Assembly (NCBI RefSeq): GCF_004355005.1 | Contig: NZ_SMSJ01000008.1 | Location: forward strand, 99,050-163,049 | Origin: Dankookia rubra | GTDB lineage: Bacteria; Pseudomonadota; Alphaproteobacteria; Acetobacterales; Acetobacteraceae | DNA length: 64,000 nucleotides | Direction: 5' to 3' | In this document: positions 56,301 through 63,796 of the stretch, in pieces | Numbering within the stretch: the first letter of the stretch is position 1 | How the letters are laid out: each line of letters begins with the position of its first letter | The notes under the pieces: model-generated | The model's database searches: none | The model's input: only the letters and a program-made list of their open reading frames with translations | What the model was told of the DNA's origin: nothing | Position numbers and translations under genes: made by a program

Positions 56301-57629
56301 TTAATCGTGTACAGCTTCTAACGGGACGACAGCGCGCCGCAAAAGGTCCTCGCTCGCATCCACGATGAAGGCACCGTAGTGCTTTTCGATCATGCCGACA
56401 CTGGTGTCGTGGACCTTCGCCACCAGCGCCGCCGGCAGCCCGGACCGCAGCCCGCGGACAATGCTGGAATGGCGCAGGCAGTACGGAACGAGGTCGGCCG
56501 GCAAGCCGATAGAAGCCACCGCCGCCCGCCACTGGCGTGTCATGGTCGCGGCATTCGCCCATGGGCGCCGGTCCACGCGTTCCCAGCGGTAAAGGGTGCC
56601 GGCGGCCTTGTCGCCTTCAACTTGCCGATGATGCCAACGGGTCAAAAGGGGCTCATGCCCAGCGCGACCAGCGGCGAGGGAACGGAGCCGGGCGATGACG
56701 TCATCCGGCAGTGGCACGGCAATGCGGATTATCTGTTTCTGACCGCGGCCTTTGCGGCTTGGCGGGACCATTACGCGCCGCGCCTCGGGCTGGAAGTCCG
56801 CGACCGTGATCCGTGCTGCCTGATCAAGGCGTGCGCCAGTCGCCGCGAGGATCATCACCAGCGCGCCGAAGTCGGCATCAATGGCCTCAGCCGCCGCCGC
56901 CAGCTTCCGTACGTCGGCATCTTGCAGAACCTGTTTCGGCCGGGCCTTGCCGTGATCCTCCGGAGGACGCAGCCCGTCCTTAATCGTGGTGTGCAGATCG
57001 GCGGGCGCTTTCGCCTTGCGGGCTGCGGCCGTCAGGGCGGCCCGCAGATCGTTCAACAGGCGGGCCAGCGTGGCAGGGGCGAGTGGGGTCTTCCGCGGCT
57101 TCCCACGGCCACCACGGGCTATTCCGCTGCGCCAACGGGCAAGGTCGCCATCGGTCAGGGTCAGCAGCGCGGTATCTGCCAGCGGCGCGGCCAGGACATG
57201 ATGGGACAGCCGTAGCTCGGCATCCCGGCCCGCCTTCATTGCCCTCGCTTTCCGAATAGTGACATAGGCATCGACCGCGCTCCGAACGGTCACGTTGGTG
57301 GCGCCGGAAGCGGCGGCGCGGACAGCGGCTGCCTTCTGCCGCGACCACTCAACCGCTGCCCTCTGCGCTTGGTCGAAGGTCAGAACTGCGGTGCCGTCCG
57401 CAGGTACTTCGGGCACATCGTCGGCACGCCCCAGCGCCGCCGTCTCATATTTCGCCGCGCCGAGATAGCGCCGGGCGATCCATGAGCCCGCCAAGCCCTT
57501 CGTCATCGGCCGGTAATAACCGAGATGCAGGTCGCCCCCGATCCGCCGGTAATAGGGCTTCACCCTTGCCGTGAGCTTGGTCCGCGCAGTGCGGGTAGCA
57601 AGGCTGACTTCGCGGATTTTGGCAGGCAT
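56301..57629 (-). CDS. Tyrosine integrase of the island
   Basis: A 442-aa phage-type integrase. N-terminal DUF4102-like arm region (KLTARVKPYYRRIGGDLHLG), core-binding helices, and a catalytic domain with Arg in AATGARLDQAARI, the Arg-His of PYCLRHSSIVRGLR, and the Tyr nucleophile in VGMIEKHYGAFIVDASEDLL. It should recombine at tRNA-Glu, since it lies next to attR. ATG at 57629 is preferred: extending to GTG at 57671 would translate the 36-bp repeat into a Trp-rich leader. The last codons (LEAVHD and stop) fall within the right IS-type end, so the original C-terminus may be replaced. Confidence 0.93.
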   Translation of the reverse strand: MPAKIREVSLATRTARTKLTARVKPYYRRIGGDLHLGYYRPMTKGLAGSWIARRYLGAAKYETAALGRADDVPEVPADGTAVLTFDQAQRAAVEWSRQKAAAVRAAASGATNVTVRSAVDAYVTIRKARAMKAGRDAELRLSHHVLAAPLADTALLTLTDGDLARWRSGIARGGRGKPRKTPLAPATLARLLNDLRAALTAAARKAKAPADLHTTIKDGLRPPEDHGKARPKQVLQDADVRKLAAAAEAIDADFGALVMILAATGARLDQAARITVADFQPEARRVMVPPSRKGRGQKQIIRIAVPLPDDVIARLRSLAAGRAGHEPLLTRWHHRQVEGDKAAGTLYRWERVDRRPWANAATMTRQWRAAVASIGLPADLVPYCLRHSSIVRGLRSGLPAALVAKVHDTSVGMIEKHYGAFIVDASEDLLRRAVVPLEAVHD

Positions 57630-57633
57630 CCTC

Positions 57634-57669
57634 CATCTCCAATACCATCTCCAATACCCACTCTGACAC
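57634..57669 (+). repeat. Right copy of the 36-bp subterminal direct repeat
   Basis: Same orientation as 30740-30775 and 34/36 identical. It lies right upstream of the integrase start and 102 bp inside attR, so a protein bound here could also repress int. Confidence 0.85.
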
Positions 57670-57771
57670 ACGATGGGTCGGTATGGGATAGTGAGTGTTG
57701 AAAGTCAGTTAGATAGGTCATATCAGGCTGTTTCAGGGTGGCCCAAGAACCCCAAATTTGATACAACTTAA

Positions 57772-57819
57772 CGCCCTCTCACGGCGGTAACAGGGGTTCG
57801 AATCCCCTAGGGGACGCCA
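57772..57819 (+). repeat. attR core (copy of tRNA-Glu 3' end)
   Basis: Exact 48-bp copy of 30658-30705. It lacks the 5' half of the tRNA, so it is not a gene. It also may serve as the attachment core for a second element whose integrase begins just to its right. Confidence 0.95.
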
Positions 57820-57918
57820 AGCGTAAGCCATTGAACCGGCTCCTTTTCTAGGCGGAATGCCGAAACGAACTCTCCGGCCGGGTACAGGGTTCATCTTCGG
57901 GTACAAAACGGTCAAGGG

Positions 57919-59079
57919 CTATCTGTCGCGCCGTCGCGCTTTGACGTTGCCGACCACACCTGCCTTCGCCGCCGCCCGTCCGGTTTTCCCGGCAAATCGT
58001 CGCTCGTTGCCCGCCAGCGCGGCCTGTTCGAGTGTCGGGCCGAAATGCCCCGCGACCGCAGTCGGAACCCCCACCAGCACCCGCGCCTGTTCGACGCCGC
58101 GCAGATAGCGGCGCGCTTCCCGAGAATCTGTCCAACCACACTGCAACATCATGACCATCTCGTTGAACCCGAGCGCCGCCAATTCGCGCGTCAGCGTGCT
58201 GCGCAGCCCGTGCAGCGTGTACCGTGGCAGGTTGAGGTTGGTCAGCAGGGTGCGCAGTGTCTCGCGGGCGTTGCCCAGGGTCCACGGCACGCCGCGCGGC
58301 GTTAGCAGGGCCGAGCCGCCGCCTGTGCGCGTCAGCAGCGGCCGCAGTTCCTCGGGCACCGGCAGGTCCATCGGCCGGTGGGTTTTGTTCTGCGCGAAGC
58401 GCAGCACACACTGCTCCGGATCAAATAACACCGCATCATCGTCAACAGTAAAGCGCACCACGTCGCCGCCCCGCTGGCCCGTGTAGAGGTAGAGGGTCAA
58501 CAGGGCGCGGAAGCCCGGCGTGGCGGCGCTGAACACCGCGGCGATGACATCCAGGGGCCAAGGTCGGTTCTGCCGCTCCTGCTCGGGCACCTTGGCTATG
58601 GGTAGCCGGTCAATATCCCGCCACAGGTTCCCGTCTTTCAGGAGGCCGGGGTGGCGTTTGATAAAATGCTTGGTGACGTTGATCATCACCTTACGAATTT
58701 CGTTGAAGCTGGCCGCGCGCTTCGCTTCGTACATGCCAAGCCGGTAATCATCGAGCCCGCGGCTGGTGAGCCCGCGCATCGTCAGGTGGCCGAACTCATT
58801 GCCGAACATGCGCAGGAAGGTTTCGTAGTGATCCCGCGTCGTCCTCGGATGCTCGCGGAACTCAACCGAGTTGCGATAGTCCGCAATCGCGGCTGCGACC
58901 GACCCATCCGGGGGTGCCCGACCGGCGGCCTGGGCCTTCAACCGGATGTAGGCCGCGGCCGCCGCCTGATAGGCGGCTTCGAATTCAGTACTGTCGAGGT
59001 CGTCGGGAAGCCGCTGGCGGAATTTCGGGTTGACCCGGCGATAATACGGCCGGACCCGACCGTCGCCGCAGGTGTTCAT
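57919..59079 (-). CDS. Second tyrosine integrase
   Basis: A 386-aa integrase different from the first. Start MNTCGDGRVRPYYRRVNPKF; core-binding domain with RTTRDHYETFLRMFGNEFGH; catalytic Arg in LYLYTGQRGGDVVRFTVDD, His-x-x-Arg in YTLHGLRSTLTRELAALGF, and Tyr in REARRYLRGVEQARVLVG. ATG at 59079 gives a sensible N-terminus; the frame is open further up but reads as low-complexity. It lies 100 bp from the attR core, the place expected for the integrase of a second element inserted at the same tRNA site. Confidence 0.9.
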   Translation of the reverse strand: MNTCGDGRVRPYYRRVNPKFRQRLPDDLDSTEFEAAYQAAAAAYIRLKAQAAGRAPPDGSVAAAIADYRNSVEFREHPRTTRDHYETFLRMFGNEFGHLTMRGLTSRGLDDYRLGMYEAKRAASFNEIRKVMINVTKHFIKRHPGLLKDGNLWRDIDRLPIAKVPEQERQNRPWPLDVIAAVFSAATPGFRALLTLYLYTGQRGGDVVRFTVDDDAVLFDPEQCVLRFAQNKTHRPMDLPVPEELRPLLTRTGGGSALLTPRGVPWTLGNARETLRTLLTNLNLPRYTLHGLRSTLTRELAALGFNEMVMMLQCGWTDSREARRYLRGVEQARVLVGVPTAVAGHFGPTLEQAALAGNERRFAGKTGRAAAKAGVVGNVKARRRDR

Positions 59080-59257
59080 CTGCACGTATTTCCGCCTGGA
59101 CGCGCTCTCGGAAGCGTCTAAAGGCATCATCGGCCTCCTGCTGCTCGGCCGAGAGAGTAACCGCCTCAGGGTCGATCTCAACAGTCCCGTCCACCAACGC
59201 CCGTATTTGCGCGAGCGTGGCAGCAAGGTCGTCGGGGTGAAGGCGCTGCCGCGGCAT
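58985..59257 (-). CDS. Small protein overlapping the second integrase
   Basis: Ninety aa: MPRQRLHPDDLAATLAQIRA, VDGTVEIDPEAVTLSAEQQE, FRERVQAEIRADEHLRR. Its last 95 bases overlap the integrase start in another frame. The first 60 residues are helical and acidic and look translated; the rest mirrors integrase codons. It might be a cofactor such as an excisionase, but no HTH is seen. Confidence 0.5.
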   Translation of the reverse strand: MPRQRLHPDDLAATLAQIRALVDGTVEIDPEAVTLSAEQQEADDAFRRFRERVQAEIRADEHLRRRSGPAVLSPGQPEIPPAASRRPRQY

Positions 59258-59432
59258 CTGGCAACGCTCGCAGCCAGACGAGACAAAGTACAACCGGAAA
59301 AAATAGAATACTCCACCGAAACCCCGGCCAATGGCCGGGGTATCGCACGAACGTGACGGCATTCATTTCAGCAATGATCCGAATTGCGATATACTTCGGC
59401 GTGCTCCGAAGCGCTCATTGCTATTATGTGGT

Positions 59433-59477
59433 GGGGGTTCGAATCTTAATACTTGGGATGTGTAGATTCGAACCCCC
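59433..59477. repeat. Inverted repeat with tRNA T-arm-like arms
   Basis: GGGGGTTCGAATCT and AGATTCGAACCCCC form perfect 14-bp arms around 17 bases. TTCGAATC is the universal T-loop string. The sequence around it does not fold to a whole tRNA on either strand. It is the main feature of the 320-bp gap between the small gene ending at 59257 and the lipoprotein at 59578. Confidence 0.6.
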
Positions 59478-59577
59478 TTCTATGCTTTCCGCCGCTACGC
59501 GACCTTGCCATCTCACCAGTTAGTGGCGGCACAAGGCCGGGGATGACACCTCGGCCTTTTCTCTCCTACCTATCGTT

Positions 59578-59916
59578 GTGACATTGAACGAAAACCATCA
59601 GACCTTGAAGCGAGTGATCCCGGTCGTCCTGCTGGCGCTCTCGGGGTGCGCCATCGGACCCGGCCCGTTTGAGACCGAGGTCAACGCCTTCGGCGCGCGC
59701 TGCTACCAGGGCGACGCAGCGGCCTGTGAGCGGGCAGGGGCGCTGTTCTCGTACATCGCCCGCCAGCAGGAGTACCGGCGGGATGTCAATGACGCCACGA
59801 CGGCCGCGCTGGGCGGCGCCCTCCTGGGTGCGGCGGATGTCGCTCTCACGCTCGCCGCACCACCACCGCGACCTATATTCTCGTCCACCGCCGCCGCTAG
59901 AAAGCGATACCGGTGA
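59578..59916 (+). CDS. Small lipoprotein
   Basis: A 112-aa protein. VIPVVLLALSGCAIGPGPFE is a lipoprotein signal with lipobox (LSGC). The mature part has two cysteines (GARCYQGDAAACERAG, Sel1-like in flavour) and a hydrophobic C-terminal segment (AALGGALLGAADVALTLAAP). GTG at 59578 is taken as start. The end overlaps the next gene by four bases. Confidence 0.65.
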   Translation: MTLNENHQTLKRVIPVVLLALSGCAIGPGPFETEVNAFGARCYQGDAAACERAGALFSYIARQQEYRRDVNDATTAALGGALLGAADVALTLAAPPPRPIFSSTAAARKRYR

Positions 59917-60362
59917 ACCTCGATGCATCCGAGATAATGATCGACCCCGTGGCGCGCACCTTCACTGCGGCGAAGCATGACCGTTCGGCCGAACGCACCG
60001 ACGAACCGCTGGGCGAGGTCACCATCCGCGACACCCGCTGGGAGAGCGACTGGCTGATCTTCGACGACAGCGGCTCGGACACCCAGTCGAAGAACCGGTT
60101 TGTCATCGAGGGCTTCCGCGAGCCGGTGCTGTACGGGCGCATGATGGTCGTGGCCGGGCGGACGCGCATACAGACGCCCAAGCGGACGGTCGAGGAGGTG
60201 TGCGCCGTCGTCCGCTGGATTGACGGCTGGTCGGCGCTCCCTCCGGTGACGACTTCGCCTGTCATCATCCGCACGGCCTCGAAGCCCGGCCGCTCGTCTA
60301 CGAGGCCGCGCACGCGCTGCGCTGGATCGAGATCGGGGTGGCGGGCGTCCTTGGCATCTTGA
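59913..60362 (+). CDS. Unknown protein, possibly frameshifted with the next
   Basis: A 149-aa frame whose first 110 residues look coded (SEIMIDPVARTFTAAKHDRS, WLIFDDSGSDTQSKNRFVIE, EEVCAVVRWIDGWSALPP). After that it is Arg/Ser-rich, while the neighbouring frame becomes protein-like (RPLVYEAAHALRWIEIGVAG) and leads into the membrane protein. So the two may once have been one gene, broken near 60260. Confidence 0.5.
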   Translation: MNLDASEIMIDPVARTFTAAKHDRSAERTDEPLGEVTIRDTRWESDWLIFDDSGSDTQSKNRFVIEGFREPVLYGRMMVVAGRTRIQTPKRTVEEVCAVVRWIDGWSALPPVTTSPVIIRTASKPGRSSTRPRTRCAGSRSGWRASLAS

Positions 60363-60622
60363 CCGGCCTTACGCCGATCGCCTTCGGTCTGGCGATCCTC
60401 TCGGGCGCGCAGTACCCCGCGCGGCTTGGCGCGCTTGGCCTTCTGGGCGGCCTGGGGATGTCGGCGGGGGGAGTGGCAAAGATGTCCGCGGATTTCTCGG
60501 GCGCAGCTATGGCGCTGAGCATGGCGTCGAGTTCGGCGTTCCTCCTGTGGGCGGTCCTGGCGGGTGTCCTCCTGTGGCGGTGGGCCTCCCGGCCAGATAG
60601 CGACGGCGATGCCGCATGGTAA
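60338..60622 (+). CDS. Small membrane protein
   Basis: Ninety-four aa from GTG with three hydrophobic segments (GVLGILTGLTPIAFGLAILS, LGALGLLGGLGMSAGG, FLLWAVLAGVLLWRW). The frame is open upstream to about 60235. No family recognised. Confidence 0.5.
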   Translation: MAGVLGILTGLTPIAFGLAILSGAQYPARLGALGLLGGLGMSAGGVAKMSADFSGAAMALSMASSSAFLLWAVLAGVLLWRWASRPDSDGDAAW

Positions 60623-60809
60623 CGCTACCCAGTGGACACGTAGCGCGGCACCCGAAACCGGCATTCCGAGATGGACCGACACAAGGACCTGCCCGCACTG
60701 AAAGCCTTGGCCGCCGTCGGGCAAGCCGTAGGGCAGCGCGGCGAGGTGGTACGCTAATCCAAGTGGTTTGGTGCTCTTGATCGTGTCCGATGCGGCTATC
60801 CGCGCCGGA

Positions 60810-61187
60810 TCAGCGTCCATTCCCGGCGAGCGCCGTGCGTAGCCGCTCGATCAACGCCTTATCCTTTGCACTTATCGCCAGCACGGCTCGTGCCCCGTCG
60901 AACGTCGCCACCAGCGCAGCGGCGAAATCTTTCCCGCGCATGTGACGGCGTGCCAGCCGGTCGAGGAAAGGCGCGACCTGCTCGCTCTCGCTCGTTCTCT
61001 CGACGGAAAACACGGCGAGTAGCCAGCCCTCGTCCTTGGGGAGGACAGCTAGCGCGGCGCGCTTCATGAACGCCCCGAGGTCCGCGTCCGCGGGCGCGCG
61101 GAAGGTCCGCCTCACGTCGCGGGGCTCTCCCAGGTAGGCCCGGATGCGTACTGCACGCGTACGGCTCGGTTCGCTGTTTCTGTTCAT
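60810..61187 (-). CDS. Unknown cytoplasmic protein
   Basis: A 125-aa protein beginning MNRNSEPSRTRAVRIRAYLG. FMKRAALAVLPKDEGWLLAV and FAAALVATFDGARAVLAISA suggest an alpha/beta fold. No family recognised. The ATG at 61187 is preferred to an upstream one at 61235. Confidence 0.5.
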   Translation of the reverse strand: MNRNSEPSRTRAVRIRAYLGEPRDVRRTFRAPADADLGAFMKRAALAVLPKDEGWLLAVFSVERTSESEQVAPFLDRLARRHMRGKDFAAALVATFDGARAVLAISAKDKALIERLRTALAGNGR

Positions 61188-61640
61188 CCCGGCATCCTGA
61201 CACATGGCGCCATGCCGGAGGAAACGTTCAGCCAATCACCGCCCCTGACCTGCCGCCACGCCACACTCACTCAGGGCCGACCACCTCCTCATAGATGATC
61301 GTGTGGCGCCCCAGGGTGGCGTCCCGGGCCGAGGGGACCGCCTCGGTCTCGCCGCCCCGCTCAGGATCAGTCGGCGATGCAGATCATATTGAGCGAGTTC
61401 GCCTCGGCTCGGAAATTCTCGCTACATAAATACATGCATCGGCAGGAGAAAAATGATGCGCGCGAGGGAGTTTATGGGGCAGAGGTTTGCATATGCTGGC
61501 AGGGATTTCGGAATCATCGACAGGGCGCGAAAAAACGTGGCTACGGCGTCGAAGCAAATGATACCACAATCAGTAGCACGGCAATCAGACCAAGAGAGCA
61601 CACGGAAGAAAGGGAGTGCATCCGATCTGCTGGTAAGGCG
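61188..61640. other. Gap without a recognised gene
   Basis: About 450 bp; the second half is clearly less GC-rich (many A-runs around 61440-61620). A frame is open through it on the plus strand but its content does not look like protein. It could hold the promoter of the following gene. Confidence 0.45.
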
Positions 61641-62330
61641 ATGACGACCCGGCGCCAGATGGCCGAGATGGTCGCCACGCAGGTGCGGGTCATCGCCGTG
61701 CTACACGACAGTGGTGACGAGCGTGTGGCGGACCGCCTCGCCCTGTGCATGAAGGCGAGGGTGGGTCGCTGCTCGGACGATGGTCGTCCATGGACATGTC
61801 GGTCGGCGGGCTGCGCGTGGTGTGGCAAGACAACGATGAGGCGGTGGTGGAACGGCGTTCAGCGGTGGATCGTAGAGGGTGGCGAGCCGGTCAGCATCGC
61901 CATCGTCCCGTTGCAATATCGTCCCGGTGAACTGCGGGCCGCTGTCGCACGTCTGCGCCGGGCATGTCGGGATGTACGGGATCGTGCCGCCCGACAACGT
62001 GCACGGTGGCGAAGCATGGCCATGGCGGGCATGGCATTCGGCAACGGCACGGCGTTGCTGCTCATTCGTCACCCCGCAGTTGCCCTGGCCGAGGTCGGCG
62101 ATGTCATCACTCGACGCTGGCCGGACGCGGTTATCCGGCAGGGCATTTCAGCGTCGCCCTGCTGGGCAATGTCGGTGGAGGATGCAGTAGAGCTTGGGAG
62201 CGCGAGGCGCGGATGTGAGCCATTGCGGATCGTCGTGCTACCTCAGCGGGCGGCAGGCGTGAGCGCATTCCAACAAATGGCCGAGCAAAAACCCCGGCCG
62301 TCTTTTGAGCCGATGCCGATCGCCTTCTAG
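61641..62330 (+). CDS. Unknown protein with a C-x4-C-x2-C motif
   Basis: A 229-aa protein. The N-terminal helix (MAEMVATQVRVIAVLHDSGD) and LALCMKARVGRC are followed by a compact cysteine cluster WTCRSAGCAWCGKTTMRRWW. Then AIVPLQYRPGELRAAVARLR with a basic helix and MAGMAFGNGTALLLIRHPAV, ending with GCEPLRIVVLPQRAAGVSAF. The layout (zinc-like cluster, then alternating beta and helix) recalls some plasmid-associated proteins of alphaproteobacteria, but no function is claimed. ATG at 61641 has a weak upstream AAGG. Confidence 0.6.
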   Translation: MTTRRQMAEMVATQVRVIAVLHDSGDERVADRLALCMKARVGRCSDDGRPWTCRSAGCAWCGKTTMRRWWNGVQRWIVEGGEPVSIAIVPLQYRPGELRAAVARLRRACRDVRDRAARQRARWRSMAMAGMAFGNGTALLLIRHPAVALAEVGDVITRRWPDAVIRQGISASPCWAMSVEDAVELGSARRGCEPLRIVVLPQRAAGVSAFQQMAEQKPRPSFEPMPIAF

Positions 62331-62518
62331 TAGCGGCAGGATAATACTTGACGCTGGTCATCGGCGAACGAACTCATGTGAGTTTCGCCGCGACTGCCAG
62401 CTTGGCATCCTCAACTGGCCGGATAAGCGGCAGCGAACGAGTCGCGTAGGCAGACCGCGGTTGGCTACGGCTCCTCGCGCATCATAGGCTCCGCTATCGC
62501 AGAGCGGGAGGCGCAGCC

Positions 62519-63682
62519 ATGTCGTGGTCGCAATTATCGGCCGAGCACTTCCTGCGAGCCGCCGACAGGCTCGCACGCAGCATCCTGGCAGAACGGGACG
62601 CCATCGAGCAGCATCGTAGCCTGCCGCCCAATCTCGCCCACGAAATGCGTGAAGCGGGTTTCTTCTCCTTGTGGCTGCCCAAACGGTTCGGCGGCCCTGA
62701 GCTTTCCGTCGCCGACCTTGTGCGTGTTGTCGAGGCAGTCTCCCGGGCGGATGGGTCGGCCGGGTGGTGCGCCGCCATCGCCACTTCCTACAGCCGCTTG
62801 GCAGGGTATTTGGCAGAGCCCAGTACACACGAAATCTTCCGCGATGGTGCGTCGGTGCTCGCCGGGACCCTCGTCCCGACCGGGCGCGCCGAGGTGGCGC
62901 CGGGCGGCTACCGTGTCACCGGCCGATGGTCCTTCGGGAGTGGGATCGGCCATAGCGACTGGGTGCTGGGCGTCTGCCGGGTTTTTTCAGGTGATACGCC
63001 GCAGGCTGCCGCGGATGGATCGCCCGAACTCCGGCTGGTGATCTTCCCGAAGGCGGAGACCGAGGTGTTGGACACGTGGCACGTATCAGGGTTGCGCGGC
63101 ACCGGCAGCCACGACTTCCGCGTCAAGGACATCTTCGTTCCGGAGGCTCGTACCATGGTCTGGGCCACGCCCGTCCCGACGACGCCAGGGCGCCTCTACG
63201 CCCTCCCAGTGATGACAGTTTTCTCCACCTCCGTTGCCGGGGTCCCGCTCGGGGTCGCGCGGGCGGCGATCGACGCGCTGATGGAACTGGCGGAAAGCAA
63301 GGCATCGGTCGGCTCGACGCAGGTGCTTCGGGACAAGCCTGCTATCCAGGCCGAGATTGGCCGTGCTGAGGCCATCCTGAGGTCCGCACGCGCCTTCTTG
63401 TTCGAGGCCATCCAGGCGTTGTGGGATGCCGGGGCGGACGCCACCCTGCGGGACCGAGCGCTTGTCCGTCTCGCCCTGGCGAACGTCGGTACGTCGGCGG
63501 CTCAGGTTGCCGACATGATGTACCGCGCGGGAGGCTCTGCCTCTCTGTATGAGGGCTGCCGGTTGGCGCGGTGCTGGCGGGATGCCCACGCAGCGGCGCA
63601 GCACCTCGGGCTGTCGGTGGCCAACTACGAGACGGCAGGGCGGGTGATGCTTGGGATGGACCCTGGCACGACACGCTTCTGA
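62519..63682 (+). CDS. Acyl-CoA dehydrogenase-family flavoprotein (HsaA/DszC-like)
   Basis: A 387-aa protein with the acyl-CoA dehydrogenase fold: N-terminal helices (LPPNLAHEMREAGFFSLWLP), a beta domain (GGYRVTGRWSFGSGIGHSDW, WHVSGLRGTGSHDFRVKDIF) and a C-terminal helical domain ending SVANYETAGRVMLGMDPG. GRWSFGSGIGHSDWV is typical for the group of flavin-dependent monooxygenases (HsaA, DszC, HpaB-like) rather than true dehydrogenases. A flavin reductase partner is not in the window. It may hydroxylate an aromatic compound. Confidence 0.85.
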   Translation: MSWSQLSAEHFLRAADRLARSILAERDAIEQHRSLPPNLAHEMREAGFFSLWLPKRFGGPELSVADLVRVVEAVSRADGSAGWCAAIATSYSRLAGYLAEPSTHEIFRDGASVLAGTLVPTGRAEVAPGGYRVTGRWSFGSGIGHSDWVLGVCRVFSGDTPQAAADGSPELRLVIFPKAETEVLDTWHVSGLRGTGSHDFRVKDIFVPEARTMVWATPVPTTPGRLYALPVMTVFSTSVAGVPLGVARAAIDALMELAESKASVGSTQVLRDKPAIQAEIGRAEAILRSARAFLFEAIQALWDAGADATLRDRALVRLALANVGTSAAQVADMMYRAGGSASLYEGCRLARCWRDAHAAAQHLGLSVANYETAGRVMLGMDPGTTRF

Positions 63683-63796
63683 GGTCCGACAAGGACCGGG
63701 TAAGACACACCCGGGCGATGCCGCCCATTCCATGTCCACTTATTGATCCGGCCTGGGCGGTCTTGAAGGCGAGTAGGATCCGTCCAGGTTGGGGGC

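Larger units (their letters stand above)
53406..56321. mobile_element. Nested IS5-type structure with a passenger gene
   Basis: An imperfect inverted repeat of about 36 bp (53406-53441 and 56286-56321, each with AAGCTGTAC and CTGCA blocks) flanks an IS5-family transposase and the lipoprotein gene. CTAA lies outside both ends. A third copy of the end sequence, in the same direction as the left one, lies at 54419-54437 between the two genes. Possible readings: an IS5 element with a passenger, or a transposase-less cassette 54419-56321 beside an IS5 copy. Confidence 0.6.
30706..57771. mobile_element. Integrated genomic island of about 27 kb at tRNA-Glu
   Basis: Bounded by identical 48-bp attachment cores, with a tyrosine integrase just inside the right end and a nearly identical 36-bp repeat just inside both ends. 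Cargo runs from a replication module (AlpA, primase pieces), through several transposon remnants, to a restriction and defence operon and a lipoprotein carried in an IS structure. No structural phage genes, conjugation genes or terminase were recognised, so it resembles an integrative satellite-type island rather than a complete prophage or ICE. Confidence 0.92.

Noticed and set aside
57629-57671. Longer integrase start with a Trp/Arg-rich leader
   Set aside because: The leader is a translation of the 36-bp subterminal repeat, found also at the left end where no gene begins.
30658-57819. CRISPR array among the repeated sequences of the island
   Set aside because: Repeats are att cores, subterminal pairs, iteron-like blocks or IS ends; none has regular repeat-spacer spacing and no cas gene is present.
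59433-59530. A possible tRNA on the minus strand using the T-arm-like sequence
   Set aside because: The acceptor stem has no partner and no anticodon stem forms; only the T-loop string matches.
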